A stretch of 64,000 nt of DNA from Azolla caroliniana (lineage: Eukaryota; Polypodiophyta): assembly GCA_043228905.1 (NCBI GenBank), contig JBHGNT010000021.1:3286001-3350000 (forward strand), written 5' to 3'. The position numbers were made by a program, and so were the translations under genes. Below are positions 1 through 12,764 of the stretch, in pieces; within the stretch, counting starts at the first letter, position 1; each line of letters begins with the position of its first letter. Below the pieces are notes generated by a model. That model was not told the origin of the DNA. It searched no databases and saw only the letters and a program-made list of their open reading frames with translations.

Positions 1-5
1 TATGT

Positions 6-390
6 GGGTCCACAATCATCTTGTTTGCAGTTGCCTTTTTTTACCACCACTATGGTATTGCAAAGGGGGTGGCTAGTTGTTGTGTCTCTGAGATTTCTGC
101 TGCCACTTCTGATGGGTGGATAGATATTTTGCGTGGTATATTCCTACAGATCTCTCATCGGGCCAAAAGCTATGAGAGCATACTCGTATTGATTCAGCTG
201 GTTTGAATGCGGATCCACAATCATCTTGTTTGCAGTTGATGGGCACTTCGTCCTTGGTGCTGCCTTTTTTCGCCACCACTATGGTATTGCAAGGGGAGTG
301 GCTAGTTGTTGTGTCTCTGAGATTTCTGCTGCCACTTCTGATGGGTGGATAGATATTTTGTGCGGTATATTCCTACAGGTCTCTCATCAG
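6..390 (+). repeat. Tandem duplication, unit about 200 bp
   Basis: A block at about 6-170 is repeated at about 212-390. Both copies share the stretch starting CCACAATCATCTTGTTTGCA and a long, nearly identical core ending near the CTCTCATC motif. Copy 2 carries about 27 extra bases (near 239-265) after the shared start. Short open frames in both copies encode the same peptide, but there is no evidence that it is a protein. Confidence 0.8.
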
Positions 391-969
391 GTTGGTGGTT
401 TCCTTGTACAGCTGTTTTGTCACGTCATGTGGGTGCCAAGCATCGATCATTGGGCCAAGAGGTGGATTTTGGAGGGTATACCATTTTGCCTTTTGACGTA
501 GGTTCCATGAGAGGATGTGGCCATCTGATGTACATGGTATTATGCATACGTAAATATGTCACTGGCTACATGCCACACTTAATCATATTTATTTACTTCT
601 TTTTTGTTTTACATTTGGTCTCTCAATGTCAATTGTTGATTGATTTATTTTCAGTGGCTGACTGTGCATGCAGTACTACCCCAGTTTTGCTAGGTAGAAT
701 ATGATCCCTGTGTGCAAAATGTTGATGAGCGTGCGGCAGGGTTGCCAATTGACTGCTTGTCCTTTTGCTCGCATGCACATGAAGTGTGCCATGTATTGAG
801 TCATTTATTATCCCATGCTGGGCTGCATCCATGTTACTTTTCTTTGACAGCAGTCCTTGGGTTGCAGCACAAGTGGGTATTCATTTACTCTGTTAGGGGT
901 ATTTCGTTGATCACATCTTTATGCTGGCAGTTGACAGGTATTGCACAGGTACATTACTCATAATTCCAC

Positions 970-1235
970 ACGATGACTTTGGGGATTGTTGCAGGGGTAC
1001 AGTCTCGGTAAAATTGCTAGCATTCCTTTATGATGCATCTGGAAAACACTATATGTGGTTTGATGAGAAGTCTTTGGGGATTGTCACAGGGTACAATCTT
1101 GGCACAATTGCTAGCAGTATACTGTAATTGTGCATCTGGAAGACATTATACATGATTCTATGTGATGGCTTGGGAATTGTCACAGGGGTACAATTGCACC
1201 ACAATTGTTAGTATACTGTTATGGTGCATCTGATG
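970..1235 (+). repeat. Degenerate tandem repeat, about 3 copies of about 100 bp
   Basis: Three diverged copies share the sequence of motifs 'GGGATTGT(T/C)(G/A)CAGGG(G)TACA', 'ATTG(C/T)TAG(C/T)A' and 'TGCATCTG(G)A'. They begin near 980, 1076 and 1175. Purely non-coding in appearance. Confidence 0.6.
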
Positions 1236-1744
1236 CTGATACTTCCATGCTCTTTTGGAATGACCACCAGACTACTTTGAAAACTTAGACCATTATTGAT
1301 TCATACTTTGAAGAGTCAGGTGGAGTGGGATGCATGAAGTGGTTCTTCCAGGTGGCTAAGGAAAGAAGGCAGGCTTTTTTCAAAGCTTGGGTGTGTAGTA
1401 TTCTCTTTGTTGATTTCAATTTTGGCATTGTTAGTTAACAATATACTTGCCTCATTATCTCTGAGCGATATAGCTGAGTTTCTTGGCTATGTCTTTTGTA
1501 CTTCCCTCAGAACTAGGCCACATAGCGATTTCAAAGGATGTTTGTATATACAAGATATACTGCCAGCAAAAGAGTGATGGAGTTGACAGTATAAGTGCTG
1601 GTGGACAAAGGGCATTTGGAGAAAAAGAAAACTTAGAGGCACTTGGGCAAATGTAGAAAAACTCAGTGATGTTTCAGAGTTTTTCCATGAAATTCGATTT
1701 TGTTCTAAAAAATGATTAATTTTTTCTTTTCTCTCACTTTGACA

Positions 1745-3170
1745 CTGCCTCTTTCTTTCTTTCTTGCTTTCCAAAAGGACTAAATCCTTATTTTTATTCG
1801 ACATACCGCAGCCTCAATGCAAGCTTTCCTCCGTCATCTTGCTGTTGTTTCCTACTTGTTATTTTTTCTTGCAACTTGCCACATCTCTAGTTCATTCCAC
1901 CCTCCTTTTTTGCTTTTTACTCGGTAACATTTGTTTTGGTTTGTTGTTCTCAAAGCCAAGGCAACACTTAAGATGTGATCTCTTGTTTGGTCTTAATTTT
2001 GGCCTCTTTCTTTCTTTTGGTTCTGTCCTAACTTCCAAAACAAGCCCCAAAATATCACTTGGTACGAAGATGGCCCACTACAAGACACTTTTTACACACA
2101 TCAGTTGATGGATTCATCATCAAGCCACCTTATATGGACATACATCTATCCTATGTGCTGCACAGCGTGATAGGGCAGCTGTGAACTTCATCAAAATCAG
2201 TTAGAGATTGTGGTAGAGAGATATACATGAATACCTCCAGAAAGAATTTGCCAATTGTGGCATTAAGGAATGGAATTCAAAGAATTCTATGTTTGTCTGT
2301 AGTGTATTTTAGGAATTCAGAAGGAAATACCAATGCCTCTTTAAACAAGGTTTTGGCCCACTACGCAAGGTTATGGAATATGAGGACCAACAGTGCCTAG
2401 GACTTTTCTTGCTAGAACTCAAGAAACATAGGGAAAAGTTGTTGAAGGACAATAGTACGGCCACACAAGCTCATCCACAAAGAACAATCTCAACTTTCTT
2501 TAGGCATATCACTCCTACTGATGCTACAAGTCAATCAAGGGATACACAAATGGGCTCCCGACCAGGACATAACAAAGGGATTACAATAGATCGGGTAATA
2601 GCAATTTGTCGTCCACGTAGGCCCGGTCCCCATGGACCACGACCTCAACAGCCTTGTCATTGACAAGTAAAGGCCATTATCTCCCGCCATTGCAGGTGCT
2701 TCCCTCGCTTCGGAGACCTCTCCATTCTGGATCGCCCTATGCTAGAGATCTTTCGAAGACAAAAGTTATAATATATCTAGCTTGAGAATCTCACATGTGC
2801 CGAAAACCAGATTCTTTCGTCTCGTTTGATCTTATTTACTTTTATATTCATTGATTAATATTTAGTTTATTATGATTTGTTGTTCTCAAAGACGAGACAA
2901 CACTTAAGATATAGTCTCTTGTTTAGTCTTATAGGCCATTTTGGCCTTTTAAAAGACGTTAATATATCTTTCTTTCTCCCATAGTGCTTCTATATATACA
3001 TGCCATTCCATCTGTCTTTCTTTCTTTTTGAAATGATTAAATCCTTGTTTTGATCTCGACATACCATGGCCTCTATACCAGCTTTTCTTCCTTCCTCTTG
3101 CTGTTGTCTCTCTACTTATTAACTCTTCTTGCAACTTGCTACATCTCTAGTTCATTCCACCTTCGCTTTG
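1745..3170. repeat. Pair of dispersed related blocks (1745-2010 and 2870-3170)
   Basis: Two sub-blocks occur twice, in swapped order. One contains GACTAAATCCTTATTTTTAT and a shared CTTGCAACTTG...CACATCTCTAGTTCATTCCAC segment (about 1775-1900 and 3030-3165). The other contains TTGTTCTCAAAG and ACACTTAAGAT (about 1945-2005 and 2880-2945). The swapped order suggests pieces of a rearranged old repeat; no coding capacity was seen. Confidence 0.6.
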
Positions 3171-3939
3171 GTCCTATCTGCCATAGTGCTTCTGTATGAT
3201 ATATATATATATATATTATATGAGCCTATTTTGGTTCGAAGTTTCAACTTTCAACTCATTATTTCAGGCTGTAACAAGGTGTTTTGGAGGTAAAATATAT
3301 TCTGGTGACATTGGACTCAAGTATTCTTTCTGTAGTCATCAATAATGACTATCATACACAATGGTGAAGTACAAAATATGGACACATTTTTTCATAGATG
3401 AACATGAGCAAGATAAGTTTGAGGCTTACCATAGTCATGAATATGTTGTGTCCCATTTTAGATCAATATGACCGGGAGAATTTAGGCTTATCATGTCCTA
3501 TTGTAGAGTATTTCTATTTCTAGGTTTTGAGCTTTATCATCACGACACTAGTAACAACATAATGTTTCATCTACCATTCTTCATCCACTTGCTTTGATTA
3601 GTTTTGTGGTGAGTATCCATAATTCAGGTAATCTTCATCCTCTATCTCCAGTGTCCAATGCAACCCGCAATATCTGCACCTACTTTTCAGATAGCTCATG
3701 CAGAAAGAAATATTTAAAGTAACCAAGTACATAAATACTCGAACCTAATTCTGACAAAATACAAGGTATAAAAAGTGGTCCACTTCACTATTGGTAGAAT
3801 GTGTGCTAATAAAATAGGACTCTAAATATCTTGGATTTGATTTTTCGAGTTACTGTTAATGCTAAGAACTCTTAATACTTGGTTAGTTTATGGTCCTTTC
3901 AAGGTTTTGACGTTCATCTATATATTCTGATTGCTGTAG

Positions 3940-6900
3940 TGGAGGGGAAAGTGGCAGGCAGGTATACAGTGCTGCTTGGAAGATTGTCCTGCGCAAACTG
4001 TCAAAGCTATGCCAACATATGGAAGGAAGTCCTATATCGTGGTGTTCTTCCCAAGTAATCGGTCATTTGTATGGACAGATTGGCAACTGGTTTGCTCTAT
4101 TACAGAAAATCCCGAGCCGCTGTCTGTTGGATCACATGAAAGTGGTCGAACTTCAGTTCTTGACTTGAATGCAGCAAAAACATACATGTTACGGAAAATT
4201 ACCACCTTGATGCTAGACATTAGCGATCAACTTCCTATAACAGTTAAGATATTGAAATAAAATGCTGAAATTAACAGCTCTTTTTTTTCGTGTGCAACGT
4301 TCCACATTCAATCTTTCTAAGGTGCTCTTTTCAGGCTGTGGAGGATGGTGCCCGAGATGTGAGCTTTTGGAAGGATTTTGCAAATGCAACAGCAAAATCT
4401 GCCACATATCAAGAACTTGGATCCGCTCTGGTGAAACTTAAAAGTGTAAGCATGTCGAAGCACAGTTGGCTGATGCAGGCCACCCATCTTGGCACTTTGG
4501 GATTTAGTATATTTTGAATGTATTCTCAATTTGAGCTTTTGTTTCTTGGCATGTGTAGATGCCTCCACATTTGTTTTTTCACCACTGTATATACCTTGAT
4601 TAAATTGTTTTGTCATTGTTTTATGGTATACATATCAGCATTCTTACAAGTGATCATTCACTTAAGCCACGTATGTGTATTTAGAGAATACGCATACCTT
4701 TCTATCTTCTCACTCTCTTGCACTCTTGATTATAGTGCCTGTTTGCTTGTTGAGCATTCGATAATGATGGATTTTCATAGAAAACATCTAATGCATACTA
4801 TAAATGATGGCTTCATACTTTTGCCCTGCTACATAGGTTCTTGTCTATGGGTTTGCTGTATCAGCTGGGGGATATATAGAGGCATACCTAGAGAAGAGCA
4901 CCATTGGCGATAGTGATCATGCTTGACTGACTACCTTGTTATAGAGGATATTGATGTCATTCTTGAAAAACCCATATGAAACTCCCATAGATCTATGTAA
5001 CTTTATTTCATCTCATGTCTCTTTGGCAGATCTCCCTGGATGTAACTTATTACACTGTTTTTTCTTCCTCATTTTATGCTGTTGAATATTTTATCAGATC
5101 TTTCTGTAACTTGTTTGGCCTCATAGGTCATTTTTTTGCTTTTTGAAAGCTATAACATCTCTCCACTGAGTGAGAAACATGTCTGGAAAAGGTCAGGATG
5201 GCCTGTAAGACCTAAGTTATCAAACCACAATGTAATGGACGATACAAATGCCAGATTGAAAGTCTGAAGAAAATCCTAGTAAGAATCCTAAATCTAAGCA
5301 TGTCGATATGATGTATAAATGTGGTAATCCATGCAGAAATATCACAATGAGTAATGCATATGCCATCCCATAAACTGACAAGTAAGTTGTGTGGCAGTGG
5401 TTGATGGTATCCTTCATTTCCCAAAGTTGCCACCTTCAGTATGGATATGCATAGAGTGTCCTAGCTGGAGGTCTGTATCAAGTAGTATCCCTCATGGGTG
5501 AGGGATTTGTTGTGCGACTACTTGACGTCCTAACTGGAGGTCTGTATCAATAGTATCACTTATCGGCGAGGGAACCGTTGTGCTGCTACTTTACGTCCTA
5601 GCTGGAGGTCTGTATCAAGTAGTATCCCTTGAGGGCAAGGGAATTGCTGTGCTACTACTTGACGTCCTGAGTGATGTGTGCATGTAGAGATCTGTAATGA
5701 TTGATGCAAGAATGTTTCTTTCCGAATGCTCCATTTTTTATGGGAGCGGCAGTCAAGGTCCACATATTTTAGGGCACAAGATTGATGCTTATCATTTTTG
5801 ATGTGCCTCTCAAAGCTTTTTATAAGGCAGGCTATATAAAAACTTATGCTTATGGTAATGGAAAAAATAATTAAAAGCTATCCGACAAATGCCTTTGGTT
5901 GCAAATATCAATCTTCAGTGATAGATATAAATGCATACTGAGTGCTACATGCCATCAGAAATTTGAAATTATATTTACTGTATTTCATTCAATCAGCACA
6001 TAGTTTCCAAATTTTGTGATTACTTTGTTTTAACATGTAAACGCATTAGTTAACTTCTATTTTGCAAGAAATTTATGTGCCATTCTGGACTAGATTTTGA
6101 TTGTGGAGGATTTTTTACCTCAGATGATTTTGTCGTCCTTAATCAAAGAAGATTGGATTAATACTTGTAGTCTAGAGTGGGAACACCAATGTAGGAATGC
6201 GGATACAGCTGGTTCCTTAGAGATGCTTGTGAAGGTTAGAATTGACCTTTGTTTATATCATGATCCAGTTTTTATGTTTGTACCCATAAAAAATTTGTGA
6301 TCTTTTCTGGTTTCACTAGGAGTTAAAGACTGCAATATGCTGGAATGAAGTGGGTAAACTTTGGGATGACTTGGAGCAAGGAAATTTGGGTTCTGAGTGG
6401 AAATCATGGAAAGCAAGCTCCCACCATGATGGATCAAATCGAGGAAAGGCATGGTATTCCTCTTTTAGCGTTACTGGCCATAGAAGGAAATTCGATGCAT
6501 TAAATTGTTTACACGAGGGGAGTGAGGGACATGGTGGATCAGGAGATATAGGTAATGCAGACTCTGAACAAGACAGCAGGCGAGTGAAATTGCAGCATGG
6601 GATGCCATTGAAGCTTGAAGCTAGGAAGAATCTTGACATGTCCTCCTCATTAGATGTGATTGTTAAATCTGATAATGGAGTTTCTGAGACCAAGATTGTA
6701 CGTAGATCATCTCAATGCTTGGCTTTCTCTGACAGAAAGGGCAGACAATGTAACAGGTATCCTAAAGAGGGATCTGTATATTGTTGTGTGCATGTGCCTT
6801 CCAGTTGTAAGGAGGGATTGACTCATGCCACAGAACAGAAGAAGGGTAAGCTTCTCATATCCCACTCAGTTGAGGATGATGCAGATGGGGTGATCTGCAG

Positions 6901-9900
6901 TGGTATGACAAAGTATGGAAGAAGATGCAGTCATAAGGCAAGGAATGGCTCTGTCTTTTGTTTAAAGCACATGCTACGAGACTTGGAGAAACCTGGCAAA
7001 AAGGTTACAGAAAAATCTGAATGTGGTGTTGTTGAGTCCAACATTGGTACACAGCATGATGTTTTAAAACAAGAAAAGGGAGAAAATTCTTCAATTGTCG
7101 TTAATGGCCATCAAAAGACATTTGATGCATCCAATTGTTCTCCTGATAGGAATGAGCAATATGGTGAGTCAGGTGATGAAGGTAATGCCTACTGTGGACA
7201 AAATAGCAAGCGACAGAAATTGGAGCAGCAGTTGGTATTGTATTCACCGAATCCATTGAAAGCCACGTCAGTGCAGTGTGAAACAATTTCCAAGGCCCAA
7301 AATTTGGATATGAAGTCAGACAATGGCACAGGTGTTGTTGAGGTCAAGAATGTGCGTAGATCATCTCAGTGCATGGCTTTTTCTGATAGAAAGGGCAGAC
7401 AATGCAACAGGTATCCTAAAGAAGGATCTGTATATTGTTGTGTACATATTCCTTCTGGTTCTAAAGAGGGACTGTCTAATACTGAAGAGCAGAAGAATGG
7501 TAAGTTTCCAATCTCTCACTCATGTGAGGATGATTCACATGGAATGGCTTGCAGTGGGTTGACAAGGTATGGAAGAAGATGCACTCATAAGGCAAGGAAT
7601 GGTTCTGTCTTCTGTCTAAAGCACATGCTACGAGATGTTGAGGAACCAGTAAAACAGGATAGTGAAAAAACGGTAATACTCTCCTTGGCGGCTGTTACAA
7701 AGTCCAAAATTGGTGCAATGTCAGAACATAATATTTCCAGCCACAAACGAAAAATTGAACAAGCTGATCCAGGCCAAGTTAGTTCATCTCTGCATGAAAC
7801 GTCAAATTATGTACCAAATATGGTTGCCCGAAATGGTGAGTCAACACAGTGCATTGGTTTGTGTGGTAGTGGTGTTCGATGTTCCCATCGTGCAAAACCA
7901 GGATTCCCATACTGTGAGAAACATGTACCAGGTTTATCTCCGTATGCTAATAGGGGCCAGGAAAAATCATATTCTAAAGATATTTCTGGCAGAATTCCAA
8001 TTAGGAAGGATGAATTTAGCATCTCACGACTGAAGGGCATAGTTCACGATTATGTTAGAGCACGATTATCTAATGAGGAAGCTCAAAGTAGCCAGCATGC
8101 AAAGTCAAAGCAGAAAATTATTGACATGGTTCTCAAGGAAGTTTCTGGAAATCTAAAAGCATCGGAATCATTGTATGATATAGTTACTGGTGAAATGGAG
8201 AACTTGAAAAAACTCTTGGAGGAAAAAGATGCCTTACAAGTGGAGAATTGTCTTGTTCCTTCAACAGGATCTGTAGAACATACAACCAACTCTGTGATAG
8301 GAATAGGTGGAGATAAGTCCATTGAGCAGCTCTCGAATGTTGATTTGCTGAAACAAGTTAGTACAGCACCTAATGGCCACATTTCAAGGTATAGATGTAA
8401 GCTTTGCGCACAAGAATTTCTCGATCTTGTTGTGTTAGGTGAACATTGGCGAGGTTATCATAAGAAAGAAGCGCAACAGTATTTTAGAGGATATACTTGC
8501 CAGTTTTGTAATCACCCATTCACAAATAAGAAAGCTCTGTATAGGCATAGGAATGCACGCCATTCTGACATGATAACTCAAACCAAGTCATCTCTTCTAG
8601 CACCATGTATCATTTGCAATGCACAGTTTCTAAACTTTGAAGACCTATGGAAACATGTGATTTGCAGTCATCCTGATCAACTTTGTGCCTTCTGGCCTGT
8701 GACAGATCCATCTTCAGATTTGATAAATGGGCCAGTCCAATGGCAACCATCAGGATTGGAAATTGTTAATGTAGACCATGAAAAACACACACAGATTGCT
8801 CATGAAAAGAATAAGGACCCTGCTACCCTAGGAACTATAGAAGCGCCTTCTGACACTACAACTGAAATGAGGTACAAATGCAAAATTTGTGGCCTTAAGT
8901 TTCCTCTTCTTCCAGATTTGGGACGACATCATCAAGCTCAACACAAGCCTGCCACATCCATACAATTGAATGAAGCGTCTTTTTCCCCAGGGATGTCCGA
9001 AGAGTTGAAACCAGGGGTACCGTTGGAAAAAGAAAAGAAAAGAAAGGCCCAAAAACTTAATATACGAAGGGCACCCGTTGTGAAAGATAAAGCTGAAGCA
9101 CAAATAGTTACTCAGAATGTTAGGAATTGGACTATGGAAGAGATAGAGGGCCACACTGGGGTGAAGTTTGAAAGTTTTCCGAGTAATGAAGATATTCTTA
9201 CTGTTGCAAGATCTGCATGTTGTAAGAACCGTCTTTACAGTGTTCTGGAGAAAAAGTATGCTTCCTTACCAGATCGTTTGGCTTTCAAAGCAGCCAAAAT
9301 CTGCAGTGAGGCCAATGTAAAGTTGCAATTTTATCAGGAGGGATATGTTTGTCCCAACAGTTGCAAGGAGATTTCCTTGTCAACGGATGTAAAAGCAAGT
9401 GTTGAAAGATTATCAAATGCAAATTTATTGTCCCAGCAATCACAGTTTAATCCTGCTCATATAAACTATACATCTGCTTTGACAAGCAACAACATTGTAT
9501 TAGATGAAAGTCATGTAGTATTTACAACTGTCTCTGCCACAACCGTAAGTGACAATTCTTGCAGTAAAATGATTCTTTGCGAAGATCTAAGTTTCGGAAA
9601 AGAACGGATGCCAATTCCATGTGTGCTAGATAGAGATGTAATGGGAGAATGCGATTGTCCCATGTGTACTGAGAATCCAAGTGGACATTTGGAGACACTC
9701 ACACCATGGCTTCATTTTTCTTATGTTACAAAAAGGACACTAGATCCATCCCTGGAGATTGATACAGAGGTCTGCACCTTTTATGTCTGTCTTTATTTTT
9801 TTATTTAACCAAGATTGAAATGATTAAGTACAAATTTTATCAGCGCAGAGCTCACGCTTGGGTTGTAGCTGCCCAGAACATCAATGTCAGCCTGACAAAT

Positions 9901-11932
9901 GTGAGCATGTATACCTCTTTGACAACGATAACACTGATGCAGAGGATATATACTGTAGGCCAATGGCTAGAAGGTTCCCTTATGATAACAAGGGCTGCAT
10001 CATCTTACAGGTAGGTTTTAAGCTAATCTTCTGTTTTAAAGTTTTTGGTTACTTTTGTGCATATGGTCATTCATTCCTTGTTTTATTCTTTGATCTCAGG
10101 AACGATATCTGGTCTATGAATGCAATTCTCTATGTAGTTGTAGTGAACTTTGCCAAAACCGGGTATTACAGAAGGGTGTACAAGTGAAATTGGAAGTTTA
10201 TAAGACTAGACATAAGGTCGTTGAACCCCCCTTATTCTGCTTGCACATTAACTCTGCATGTTGAATTTAGTCTCAATATTTCTCCATTGTTCAAGCGCAG
10301 GGATGGGCAGTGAGGGCTGCACAGCATATTCCACGGGGAACTTTTGTTTGTGAATACATTGGGGAAGTCCTTGATGATTTTGAGGCAAATCGAAGAGGCG
10401 AGAGGTATATCTCAACTTTATATTCTTGTATTCATAAAAATGTTTTATGTGAGGAAACACTGTTTTGTGAAACTGTTTTTTGCTAAGTAAAATTTGGAAA
10501 TTTTTTGTGCATCCCTGGAAACCACATTAAACTGTCTTCCTCAGGTGCATGAGTATATTTCGCTATTATGATACGATAAATCAAATTAGAGTATTTTTGG
10601 AGATGATTATCTCCTTCGTTTTCTCATAACCTAGGCCTGGAAAACTATCTTTTTTCTTCCATAAGAGTAAAATGTATGATGTCTCTTTCCCTAAGATCGT
10701 GGAATGCATCTGGTGGTTCTATGAATATTCGCCCAATGATGTGTCATAATTCTGAAAGAAATACTTATCTGAAACTCTCTGTGACAAACAAGGTATGATA
10801 AAGAAGGATGCAGTTACCTGTATGATATTGATGCTCATATTCACATCGGTCGCCGGGGAAGGCCAAAACCATTTGTCATTGATGCAACAAAGTTTGGGAA
10901 TGTGTCTCGGTTTATCAACCACAGGTAATTCATGGGAAAAACATTAATCCAGAACGAAGTAGTTTAGTCTTATTCATCAGGTTTAGTTTTATTTGTTGTT
11001 CTGATACCAACCTTGTGGAACAAATTTCATCCTCAGCTGCTCTCCAAATTTGGTGAATTATCAAGTGTTGGTGGAGAGCATGGATTGTCAACTTGCGCAC
11101 ATCGGTCTATACGCAACACGTGATGTAAGTGCAGATTGGCTCCTATCTTTGCTTCACATTTTTGTGTTTCTTTAATCTTGGGAAAATAAAAATGCAAGCA
11201 TACATGCATGTTGTGAAACTCATGCATGCAAACAAAGAAAACACTGTTAAATTTGATTGATTTAACTCTGGAATGCAACCAACCAGGCATTGGATTCCAT
11301 CTTCTATCACCCACTTGATTTAGTTCTCTCTTGTGAATGTGCATGGAAATTATTCCTATTCATATGTTATAGCAAGAACCGTCTTTAGGAAAAGCAGGAA
11401 TCTTGGTTGGCCATGTATATTACACATTAATCACTATCCAACTCAGCTTATTATGACTCATCTGCCATGTATATTCCTTGTATTGAGTGATTAGAATTGT
11501 CTAATTGTCGATATCAAGTAGTCAAGTTTCATTTAATACTTGTAATTTGTAAATATCTTTACTATTTATTATGTGATTTTGATCGATTCATTAAGCTAAC
11601 ATTATGGTCTACCTAAGCCTTACACTCTAAATCTCAAACCTGAAACCCAAGCTTATTATGACTTCATCCACCTTGGTATTTCCTTATATTGAGTGATTAT
11701 TTATACTCTTCACAAATGTCAAAATTCCATTCAATATACAATAAGTTCTTTTTCATGCAATTGGGATTGTTATATATTGTAAATATGAATATATATTGTC
11801 TTCATACTACCCTTACTATGACAGATCAATATTGGCGAGGAGCTGGCATATGACTATCGCTATAAACTCTTACCTGGGAGAGGCTGTCCGTGTCATTGTG
11901 GAGCCAAGGATTGTCGTGGGAGGCTCTATTGA
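3940..11932 (+). CDS. SUVR5: SUVR5-like histone H3K9 methyltransferase (C2H2 zinc fingers plus SET), N-terminus not found
   Basis: Likely nuclear histone-lysine methyltransferase. In Arabidopsis, SUVR5 binds DNA through its zinc fingers and deposits H3K9me2 independently of DNA methylation. Exons read here: 3940-4242, 4335-4445, 6124-6234, 6320-9769, 9849-10010, 10100-10216, 10301-10404, 10793-10924, 11037-11124, 11825-11932 (stop TGA). All have AG/GT borders and consistent phase, giving 1561 codons. Exons 1-3 carry the conserved WRGKWQAG and MILxxL segments. The 3450-base exon carries five Cys/His modules (6716-7924) and four C2H2 fingers (about 8390-8945). Then follow a Cys-rich pre-SET (CSCPEHQC), the SET domain with the NHSC and ELAYDY motifs, and a post-[13 protein letters not shown]. 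The first two Cys/His modules are duplicated. The initiator ATG and N-terminal exon(s) were not identified. Family assignment is firm; exact 5' structure is not. Confidence 0.93.
5458..5663 (+). repeat. Minisatellite, three 68-69-bp units, inside a SUVR5 intron
   Basis: Units start at 5458, 5527 and 5595, each opening GTCCTA(G/A)CTGGAGGTCTGTA and closing with an ACTTGACGTCC-like edge. They lie in the large intron 4446-6123. No role is evident. Confidence 0.85.
6716..7924 (+). repeat. Five Cys/His modules in SUVR5, two pairs made by a 654-bp internal duplication
   Basis: Module type A (C-x10-C-x10-C-x2-H) is at 6716-6793 and again at 7370-7447. Type B (C-x9-C-x10-C-x2-H) is at 6896-6970 and again at 7550-7624. 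A fifth, more diverged module is at 7850-7924. Both repeated modules are offset by exactly 654 bases (218 codons), so one in-frame segment was duplicated. The flanking spacer, which shares GH(R/Q)(R/K)xFDAxNC, also repeats but has diverged more and gained or lost codons. Arabidopsis SUVR5, as I know it, has one A, one B and one terminal module. Confidence 0.85.
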
Positions 11933-12728
11933 GTTTCTCACTCCTCTCTTTCCTTTATTGTGTACATTACGAGAATATATGGTGATTTCCCACTTGCTCA
12001 ACTGGAGATCCCGACAAAGGCTTTTTCACTTACACCACAGGTTCTATGCATGCATCTGTCTATGCATTTTGTCTACTTAAATTTTTGTTGCAATGTTCCA
12101 TCTCGTAAGGAAAAGAGCATATATACTCTCTATCCATTGTCTATTCCCTACGTATATATGGTACATATCATGGTTCTCTATCTCAATCAACTCAGCCTTC
12201 TGTATATATTGTTTCTGATTTTCGGCCACTCTTTTTTTCCCTTTGCTATGTAATAATGTCTGCTGTTGTTGATTGAAGAATCATGTACTACCTTTTTTCC
12301 AGATTTTGGATGATTGAAACAAAATGAAGATTATGCATATGTCAGTTAAAAAAATGATTGGGTGTTTTGTTTAAACCTAATTTGGTCATGTAACAAAAAT
12401 CTAACTTTATTCTTATTGTTTGCCTCAGAGCCATCTCTCATTCGTCATCTTTGAATTGTCATGCAGTGAAATAAGGTGTAGAGGAACATTGCCTCGGATC
12501 ATATTGTTGTGCCTTCTTAATATATATATATATATATATACCTATATAGGGTCACATATTGTTACCTAGATGTTGCTCATGTACAAACATTGTATTTTCT
12601 ACCTTTGTTCACTATTGTGAATCGATAACTATCCAAAGCATTTACTTAGCCCTTCTGAATTCACACAATATATGTGCAAATTTTTCGAGATGGATGGTGT
12701 TTTTGGAGAGCTTGTGTATTGAAGTGTT

Positions 12729-12764
<36 letters not shown>

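Larger units (their letters stand above)
1..3939. other. AT-rich region upstream of the first recognised SUVR5 exon
   Basis: No exon with recognisable protein similarity was found here. The SUVR5 N-terminal exon(s) could lie here or left of the window. The stretch holds several duplicated blocks, listed separately. The longest open frame, 2373-2663 (+), has no motif I recognise and no flanking splice signal that supports it. Confidence 0.5.

Noticed and set aside
2373-2663. 96-codon open frame upstream of SUVR5
   Set aside because: No recognised motif, Pro/Gln/His-rich end, no splice or start evidence linking it to SUVR5.
4840-4917. Possible exon after TACATAG reading [20 protein letters not shown]
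   Set aside because: Lies inside a SUVR5 intron, is not conserved with SUVR5 (adjacent exons join in phase without it), and I recognise no family.
12727-12762. (TA)n run as a regulatory element
   Set aside because: A plain microsatellite downstream of SUVR5 with no supporting context.
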